From contig CAISKQ010000002.1 of assembly GCA_903885965.1 (NCBI GenBank), positions 1-56,464 on the forward strand: DNA of 56,464 bases, read 5' to 3'. Below, in pieces: positions 39,639 through 46,431 of the stretch (position 1 is the stretch's first letter; each line of letters starts with the position of its first letter). The notes beneath the pieces are model-generated. The model was not told the origin of the DNA, did not search any database, and saw only the letters and a list, made by a program, of their open reading frames with translations. A program made the translations under genes and the position numbers. Origin of the DNA: an uncultured bacterium. GTDB lineage: Bacteria; Patescibacteriota; Minisyncoccia; Moranbacterales; GWC2-37-73.

Positions 39639-39687
39639 CTGTTTCGTCCTTTTGGACTCATCAGTCGGAACACGCATTCCGAGACAG
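39639..39687 (-). ncRNA. Type III hammerhead ribozyme 1
   Basis: Minus strand CUGU-C|UCGGAA-UGCGUG-UUCCGA-CUGAUGA-GUCC-AAAA-GGAC-GAAA-CAG; all core nucleotides present. Confidence 0.92.
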
Positions 39688-39730
39688 CTGCGAAGTTTTG
39701 ACCGAGGATAACTTCGCGAACCTTGAGTTT

Positions 39731-39931
39731 CTATTGATTTTTGATTGCAATTTCGGCCTCCTCTATGATATCTGCGCCCGCTTCGATATCTTTCTCAAGA
39801 ATTATGGCGTCACCGTAGTAAACGGTTAGATGGCCATGTCTCTCGTAGACATTGCCTACGTATTTCCCGTCAAGGTGGATATCAAAATCTTGTGGGCACA
39901 TGAAACATTTGCAAATAAATGTAACATTCAT
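39731..39931 (-). CDS. Hypothetical small protein (66 aa)
   Basis: RBS-like ggagaac upstream; ORF. Confidence 0.5.
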   Translation of the reverse strand: MNVTFICKCFMCPQDFDIHLDGKYVGNVYERHGHLTVYYGDAIILEKDIEAGADIIEEAEIAIKNQ

Positions 39932-40054
39932 AATGTTCTCCTTTTATTTTTTAATTGATTTAAAATGAACTATAACTAGCAACTTTCCTTGTCGGTTCAA
40001 CGTCTATGACTTGCCTGTCCGCCTTTGGAGGAAACTAAACTGTCATTATCTTCT

Positions 40055-40130
40055 CCACTTCTTGAAAGTACGAATTTTCATACCCTCAAGGATGGGGCCG
40101 ATAAAGAAAGATTTCTCCCCTAAGTCGGCC
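40055..40130 (-). ncRNA. Two-hairpin RNA motif, copy A
   Basis: Minus strand GGCCGA...GGAGAAAUCUUUCUUUA-UCGGCC then CCAUCCUUGAGGGUAUGAAAAUUCGUACUUUCAAGAAGUGG. Confidence 0.65.
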
Positions 40131-40145
40131 TATCGCCTGATTTCT

Positions 40146-40949
40146 CTATTTAATCCCCGTTTCCTTGCTCCATTTTTCATAAAGCAAATCATTATTCTCA
40201 TAATATCCACCAACAAAGTTTGGGGAATGTTTAATAATGTCGACTTCTTTATATCTGGAAAATGATTCAGTTAAAAGATTAATTGATTTGGCCACAACTT
40301 CCTTTGGCGTCAACCAATATTTCGTATCCGCATAGGGTCTAATTTTCAAAGCTGTTTCCGTGATTGTTGACGTGATATTCACAGACAATCCCGAGATCCA
40401 ACTAGGATGCATTCTTATATGTGATTGGATATATTGCCTTAAGATAAATTTTGTTTCGCAAAAAGACTCAATCACAAACGGCGCATACATATCCCCCGAG
40501 CCTGCAACTATAACTATTTTGAATTTAATCTTAGACTTTCTTTGCAAATTTATTTCACCAATCTTTCGAGTGCAACATTTCAACAAATATTTAAACGTAT
40601 TTACGTTCGTGTTGTACACATCACTAGGGATAGTATCCATGGGCTTAATATTTGGATATCCTCGGGGTTCAAATTTATCCACGCCTATTGTGTGCAGAAA
40701 AACAACTCTTTGATATTTGCTAAAATCGACTTGCGCAAACACTTTCTCAATTTCTTTTTCTTTTGTCAGATCGCAAGTTATTTGCGTAAGGAAAGCAGAT
40801 TCAAACACGACTTTTCGATTTCTCACAATTGCAATGCAGTCAATTTTCTTTTTGGTGATTCTTCTGCAAAATTCCGTGCCAATCTCACCAGCCGCTCCAG
40901 CGACAATAGTTAATGTTTTTAGTTTTTTATTGTTACTCATAAATTTCAA
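40146..40949 (-). CDS. NAD(P)-dependent SDR/epimerase-like protein
   Basis: TIVAGAAGEIGTEFCRRI (glycine-rich nucleotide-binding motif), VVFLHTIGVDKF. Confidence 0.6.
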   Translation of the reverse strand: MKFMSNNKKLKTLTIVAGAAGEIGTEFCRRITKKKIDCIAIVRNRKVVFESAFLTQITCDLTKEKEIEKVFAQVDFSKYQRVVFLHTIGVDKFEPRGYPNIKPMDTIPSDVYNTNVNTFKYLLKCCTRKIGEINLQRKSKIKFKIVIVAGSGDMYAPFVIESFCETKFILRQYIQSHIRMHPSWISGLSVNITSTITETALKIRPYADTKYWLTPKEVVAKSINLLTESFSRYKEVDIIKHSPNFVGGYYENNDLLYEKWSKETGIK

Positions 40950-40970
40950 AAATTAATTCTTACAATCTCT

Positions 40971-41028
40971 TTTCTGTTTCGTCCTTTTGGACTCATCAGC
41001 ACAAACTTTTTACATTTGTGGACAGAAA
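40971..41028 (-). ncRNA. Type III hammerhead ribozyme 2
   Basis: Minus strand UUUCUGU-C|CACAAA-UGUAAAAAG-UUUGUG-CUGAUGA-GUCC-AAAA-GGAC-GAAA-CAGAAA. Confidence 0.94.
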
Positions 41029-41096
41029 CGGAAATGCAAACGAGGTTGCATTTCCGGCGATTTTTGAGAGATCTGCTAAACTCTTTTTACTTTGCG

Positions 41097-41219
41097 TTAA
41101 TAGTTAAGATGCAGATAATACCAAAGCAGTAGTAAGCTAACGACTATGCAGCTCCACTTCAGATTAACCCAAGCCACTTTGGGATCCTGCGAAAATAACC
41201 TGCTAAAAATCTTTTTCAT
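41097..41219 (-). CDS. 40-aa single-TM small protein (not in the supplied ORF track)
   Basis: aaaggagc RBS; MKKIFSRLFSQDPKVAWVNLKWSCIVVSLLLLWYYLHLNY*. Confidence 0.6.
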   Translation of the reverse strand: MKKIFSRLFSQDPKVAWVNLKWSCIVVSLLLLWYYLHLNY

Positions 41220-41249
41220 AATTTGCTCCTTTTGTTTTTAATTTCTTGA

Positions 41250-41603
41250 TTAAATTTTATTTGTTTTAGTCCGCTCCCAAGATTCCCCGCTAAAAGACCC
41301 GCCGCTTCCGTAAGAAACAGTCACTTTATTGCCATTCGCCTTAATAGCCTTGAAATTGATGTAGTCCTTGGAAGATCTTGTGTTGTCCAGCTCTTCATAT
41401 CTTATTTCACCAGCTGCATTCTTCCAAACGAGATAAATCAGGCTGTATCCAAAATCATTTCCGTTTTCTGCGGCATGGATTACAGCACAAACATCTTGTC
41501 TGCCCCGTGGAAAGGCTGGCTGGTAAGTGAAATCGTAACCTAAGGAAGGTGCTACTTCGGAGATAAAATTCCGGGCTTCTTCTGCAGTAATGATTGTGCT
41601 CAT
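41250..41603 (-). CDS. Hypothetical protein
   Basis: ORF with aaaggagc RBS. Confidence 0.6.
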   Translation of the reverse strand: MSTIITAEEARNFISEVAPSLGYDFTYQPAFPRGRQDVCAVIHAAENGNDFGYSLIYLVWKNAAGEIRYEELDNTRSSKDYINFKAIKANGNKVTVSYGSGGSFSGESWERTKTNKI

Positions 41604-41748
41604 GTTTTGCTCCTTTGCTTTTTATTTGATTGTGAAATGAACTATAACAAGCAACTTTACACCAACCTTGACAACTTTGCTATTTTTGTGTTATATTTTA
41701 TTTATCAGTAAAATTATTTTTTACTATTAAGCATCAAAATAAGGCCTT

Positions 41749-42594
41749 ATGTCTTTAGTTAAGCCTAAAAATATTGAAGAAAATTTACTTTCTTTACTGA
41801 AAAGAGGACCACAAAAATGCCTCGATTTGGTGGCTAAAATCAAAGAAATCCGCCCTCAGACGACCAAGCAAGCCGTTTATTGCGCATTGCGAATTTTGCG
41901 AGATCAGGAAAATATCATCATCGCCAAAGGGACCGCATCCCTGAATCTTTCTTGGCTCAATGAAATGACCAACTTTTTTGAAAGCGCAAAAGGAAGCTAT
42001 GTCAAAAATTCCAACGATGGCAGTTTTCTCAGACTTGAAGACAAGGAAAGAATCAAATATTATTTTCAAACAGTTGAAAAAGCTGACATTTTTTGGACGC
42101 ATGCCATTTATGTTTTGATTGAACAGCTTGCCAAAGAGCAACCAATTTTTTTCTACAATCCGCACGAATGGTTTTTGTTGGCACGCAACAAAAATGAGCA
42201 AGCACTTATTGATTCATTTGCTCACAAAAATCATCCATTTTTGCTGACCGCCGGAGGTAGCACTCCGCTGGACAAACACATAGCTTCCGGCTTCGACGGA
42301 ACCAAAAGTCAATATAACATGCTGACCAAGCCAATGTTCAAGGAAAATAATTATTATTTGAATATCTTTGGAGATTTTTTGATTGAAGTTTGGCTCGACA
42401 AAGAAATTGCTGATGAAGTTGAAAAACTCTATCAAACTGCCACCAGCTTTGATGAAGGTGCTAATGCAAAAATTCAAAAACTTCTAGCCCGCCGAGGACG
42501 CATGCGCCTGGTGATTTCTCGCAATCACAAAAAAGCCACCAAACTAAAAAAGACCCTCGCCCGGGACTTTGCGATCAATCAGAAGAGTTTATAA
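41749..42594 (+). CDS. Winged-helix-like hypothetical protein
   Basis: N-terminal LLKRGPQKCLDLVAKIKEIRPQTTKQAVYCALRILRDQENII. Confidence 0.6.
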   Translation: MSLVKPKNIEENLLSLLKRGPQKCLDLVAKIKEIRPQTTKQAVYCALRILRDQENIIIAKGTASLNLSWLNEMTNFFESAKGSYVKNSNDGSFLRLEDKERIKYYFQTVEKADIFWTHAIYVLIEQLAKEQPIFFYNPHEWFLLARNKNEQALIDSFAHKNHPFLLTAGGSTPLDKHIASGFDGTKSQYNMLTKPMFKENNYYLNIFGDFLIEVWLDKEIADEVEKLYQTATSFDEGANAKIQKLLARRGRMRLVISRNHKKATKLKKTLARDFAINQKSL

Positions 42595-42663
42595 ATACAT
42601 AACACTTGAGTCAAGGTTAATTTAATCTGTGTTAATTTTATTTTTATCACGAAGCTACCTTCT

Positions 42664-42784
42664 TGTCATTCCCGTGAAAACGGGAATCCAGAATATCACA
42701 ATAAGATTGTAAATATTATTATAGAGCCATTATCAAAGGAAGAAATCTGCATTAAACCTGGATTCCCGCCTCCGCGGGAATGAC
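42664..42784. repeat. MITE-like element TGTCATTCCCG...CGGGAATGACA
   Basis: Terminal inverted repeats including GGGAATCCAG/CTGGATTCCC. Confidence 0.7.
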
Positions 42785-42794
42785 AGGCACTAAG

Positions 42795-43556
42795 TTATTT
42801 CCTAGGCAAAGTTTCCCAAAGAAGATTGAAAGTTAGCCTTTGCAAGTCGGCCAGTTCCTTGGATTCAATCAGAATGGCCATTTTCTCCTTCCAAGAAGTT
42901 ATCAAGATTTTGTTGTTGTAAATATTAATTTCCGGAGAAAAAGTCATATCTTCATCTGGTAGAAAACGAACGTCGCGCATTTCCTCTTGATTATGGGTGG
43001 TTCTTTCGAGTGATATTTTATTTCTTGGCAAAATTCCGCGACCGAAAATCTTTTTTTCAACTCGACGCTTGTAATACTCAGGAAAAAAATTTGGCAAACC
43101 CTCATGGATTGTCTCTAAGTTAGAATATCCCAAAAGAATTCCATCGGCAGTAAGTGTGTCTTCATAGGCTTCTCGCATTCCCTTTTCACCTTCGAAAAAT
43201 TGTACTTTCGGTTTGTCGGTAAAAATGTTTTGAAGTGAAATTAATTGTGGCAAAAGCTCGGAGACTTTTTGTTTTTGCTTTTCAATCTTTTTGGATTGTT
43301 CTTCTTTTTCACGATCCAAATAGGTCAACAAATGTTTTGGTTCCAAAGCATTGAAAAGTGTCGCGGAGCCTTTTTTGAATTTACTCACCAAACCTTTTTG
43401 CATCAAAGTTTCAAAAATATCATACACGGTCGTGCGGTTGAGCCCCGTTTTTTTGGCAATCTCCTGCGCTTTTCCACTTCCAACTTCAAGAAGCGCCAGG
43501 TAGACGAGCGATTCTTTTTCCGAAAAATTGAGTCCTGAAAGGAGATTTTTTAGCAT
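42795..43556 (-). CDS. TrmB family transcriptional regulator
   Basis: LLSGLNFSEKESLVYLALLEVGSGKAQEIAKKTGLNRTTVYDIFETLMQKGLVSKF. Confidence 0.88.
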   Translation of the reverse strand: MLKNLLSGLNFSEKESLVYLALLEVGSGKAQEIAKKTGLNRTTVYDIFETLMQKGLVSKFKKGSATLFNALEPKHLLTYLDREKEEQSKKIEKQKQKVSELLPQLISLQNIFTDKPKVQFFEGEKGMREAYEDTLTADGILLGYSNLETIHEGLPNFFPEYYKRRVEKKIFGRGILPRNKISLERTTHNQEEMRDVRFLPDEDMTFSPEINIYNNKILITSWKEKMAILIESKELADLQRLTFNLLWETLPRK

Positions 43557-43590
43557 ATTTAGAACATCATTTGATTAATTTTTACTTAGC

Positions 43591-43677
43591 ATGTCATTCT
43601 GAACTTGTTTCAGAATCCACTTTCTTTATCTCGCAATACTGCCCCTAATAGAGATCCTGAAACAAGTTCAGGATGAC
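43591..43677. repeat. MITE-like element TGTCATTCTGAAC...GTTCAGGATGACA
   Basis: Reverse complement homologous to 30549-30655. Confidence 0.75.
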
Positions 43678-43883
43678 AGAGAATATATTATCAAAAAAGA
43701 TTTAACATGGTGAATGTTGTGGAAAATCTTTCGACACTTTTATCCTATCATTAAAGCGGCAATTTGTCAATATATTAAATTTAAAATATATATAGCTCCA
43801 CATAATTTGACACCTTGGTGTATGCTTGCGTGTTGAGATGGAAATGGGAGTGTAGTTTAAAAATTCAATATAGGATGGATAAA

Positions 43884-45020
43884 ATGAAAAAAGATTATTT
43901 CGCACAACTACAGGAAATTTTTGGGAATGCAGGGAGAGAGAGTGTTATCGATCATTTCGGAAAAGGCTATTTTGATGGAATTAAAGGTTGGCAGTTCCCT
44001 ATTGCAACAATTAAGAAATACAATCAAAGAGGCAAACTTCTCACTATGGATCTTGACATTCCCTGTCCATGCAAATTGAACTGTAATTATTGCTTCGCCA
44101 AAGAGAGTGCTTACTACCGACCCCAAGCTGGTGACAGACCACTCACGATGCAAAAGATAAAGCAATCTTTACTAGAAGCAAAAGCAATGGGGCTTAAGAG
44201 TGCGAAGATTATTGGTTTCGGAGAACCATTTGAAAATTCAAAAATTTTTGATTTCATCGAATTTGCTTCAAGCTATGATATTCACCTTGTTATTTTCACT
44301 AGCGCTTACACATTAGGAGAAAGAACTTTTGGAGAAAATAAGAAAAAAGTCATTGATTTTCTTTTTGACCATAAAGTTTCCCTAATGATTAAGTTTCACA
44401 CACTAGATCAAAGAAAGGAGGTGGAAATCATCGGGTATGAAAAATACCCCGCACAAAGGGATGAGATTCTAAGACTTTTTCTTGAACATGGCGGGTTCAA
44501 TAATGCATCGCCAACTCGTCTGGGCTTGGAAAATGTGATAGCAACTGGGAATGTGGACGAACTTGCGGCAATCTATGAATATTTCAAAATTTACCGCAAT
44601 GTTCACATTGACATTGATCCACCAATTCCAGTGGGGCGAACCACCACAAAAGAAGAATGCCAGCAAATCGGACTTTCCGAAGAAAAACTTCTTGAACTTT
44701 ATAAGAGAATTTATTTTATTAACAAAAAGTTCAATGTGCCATTCCTTGGTATCTCTCCATTTATCGGGAATCCTCCCTGTTCACAGCTACCTAACGGCTT
44801 ATATTTAACCCTTTCCGGAAAAGTTATGAGCTGTTGCGGGGGAAATGAACAATACGGCGACATTAATAATAGTGAAACGCTTAGTGAAATTTTTCTTCGT
44901 AATCCTTATCGACTCAAAACTGTTAATGCTTATCACAATTGTCCCTATCGAGGAAAAGCTGGGATCCTATCAGTTGATTTTATTGAAAAAATTAATCAAT
45001 TGATTCAACAAAAAACTTAG
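43884..45020 (+). CDS. Radical SAM protein with additional C-terminal cysteines
   Basis: CPCKLNCNYCFA (CxxxCxxC), IIGFGEPF, C-terminal CSQLPNGLYLTLSGKVMSCCGG...NCPYRGK. Confidence 0.85.
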   Translation: MKKDYFAQLQEIFGNAGRESVIDHFGKGYFDGIKGWQFPIATIKKYNQRGKLLTMDLDIPCPCKLNCNYCFAKESAYYRPQAGDRPLTMQKIKQSLLEAKAMGLKSAKIIGFGEPFENSKIFDFIEFASSYDIHLVIFTSAYTLGERTFGENKKKVIDFLFDHKVSLMIKFHTLDQRKEVEIIGYEKYPAQRDEILRLFLEHGGFNNASPTRLGLENVIATGNVDELAAIYEYFKIYRNVHIDIDPPIPVGRTTTKEECQQIGLSEEKLLELYKRIYFINKKFNVPFLGISPFIGNPPCSQLPNGLYLTLSGKVMSCCGGNEQYGDINNSETLSEIFLRNPYRLKTVNAYHNCPYRGKAGILSVDFIEKINQLIQQKT

Positions 45021-45032
45021 ACGGAGAAAGAA

Positions 45033-45305
45033 ATGGAAAACTCAGAAAAAATGTCCTACGGAGAAAAGCAACTTGCCTTTGCGATAGCTTTGCTCTTATG
45101 CTTATGCGCGTTTTTGGTATTTACTAACAAGAATTTGCAATCCAAATACGAAAATGCGAACAAAAAGTTTGTTAGCGAAGTTCCATTAACAATCGTGCCC
45201 GTGCAAGGCACAAAAAATTTTACTGCAAGTATTCACATGCGGTATCTGGATGGAGAATTAAAAGAAGTTACCCTTGTGCCAAGAACAACTGTTGAAGAAA
45301 AGTAA
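45033..45305 (+). CDS. Small membrane protein
   Basis: cggagaaag RBS, one TM segment. Confidence 0.55.
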   Translation: MENSEKMSYGEKQLAFAIALLLCLCAFLVFTNKNLQSKYENANKKFVSEVPLTIVPVQGTKNFTASIHMRYLDGELKEVTLVPRTTVEEK

Positions 45306-45320
45306 AAACAGGAGAAAAAG

Positions 45321-45518
45321 ATGAAAAAAGAATCAAAGGCGGAACTAATGGCACTCACACATCTGGCGATATTCTCAGTTGTCTCTATCATATTGGCATC
45401 AACTGATATTATTCCTGAAGGAAAAATGAAGGTAGCGCTTGCCTCTTTACTGGGCTTTTGCATAGCATGTACTGTTGTTTTTGGAGCATTCTATGTTGCT
45501 AAAAAAACAAGCAAGTGA
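45321..45518 (+). CDS. Small membrane protein
   Basis: caggagaaa RBS, two hydrophobic segments. Confidence 0.55.
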   Translation: MKKESKAELMALTHLAIFSVVSIILASTDIIPEGKMKVALASLLGFCIACTVVFGAFYVAKKTSK

Positions 45519-45633
45519 CTGCACTTAGTAAAGGCGAGACATTGGATATGTCTCGCCTCTTTTTTATTTTAACTTCCAATTTTTAGCAAGGGGGTTATAA
45601 TAAAAGCATAAATAATGAATAATTTAAAAAAGT

Positions 45634-46185
45634 ATGCCGCCAAAATTTGAATTTTTTGAAAACAGAAAAGATACCCCCGAAATTCCAACTTTTAAATTCA
45701 GCATTCCAAAAGAGGAAAGAAGTAAAAGTTATGAAGAATTAATACTTCCTGGTCTTGAAAAAAACATCAGAGCAGAACTCAAAGAAGAAATGCAAAGACA
45801 ATATTTTGCTCTCATGGAATATCTTCGTTGGATGGGCTCAATGGATCCTGCAAAAAGTAACTCCTCAGAGGCAGACATTATAGCAGGAGCTGAAAATTTC
45901 GCTGATTGTATTGCCAAATTCAATGCTGGGATGGTCAGTGAAGAAGAAACGGCGGATTGGTTTAAAGAAGAACAATTTTGGCATCGTAAATTTGAAGATT
46001 CAGTTAAAAAATTGCCCACTATACTAGTTACTGAACTACAGCCAGAGGAAGATTCGCAAAAAAGAATAGAGCTTCTTTGCGAAGAAGATCATAAATTTTT
46101 CAATGAGTTCGCTCTTTTTGTTGCCTGCCAACAAGTTTTTGGAAAAAGCGACGGCAGGGAAAAAGTTCCGATTGAAAAACAATAA
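45634..46185 (+). CDS. Hypothetical protein
   Basis: 183-aa ORF. Confidence 0.55.
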   Translation: MPPKFEFFENRKDTPEIPTFKFSIPKEERSKSYEELILPGLEKNIRAELKEEMQRQYFALMEYLRWMGSMDPAKSNSSEADIIAGAENFADCIAKFNAGMVSEEETADWFKEEQFWHRKFEDSVKKLPTILVTELQPEEDSQKRIELLCEEDHKFFNEFALFVACQQVFGKSDGREKVPIEKQ

Positions 46186-46431
46186 TCCCAAAAAAATAAT
46201 CAAAAAAATCAGGACTTTTGAAAGTCCTGTTTTTTGTTTTCTATTTTCTAACTTCAACTGTGAACTATAAACTAACAACCGTGAACTTTTTTTATTTTTC
46301 TAAAAACTAAAAGTTAGTTTGTGTATTTCCTAAAAGCTAACGAAGTTTATCCCGTGGCAAATGCCACTGGGACTACAAGCTAATTTATGTATTTTTCTAA
46401 AAGCTAAAAAGCTAATGCCTAACAAGCTACC

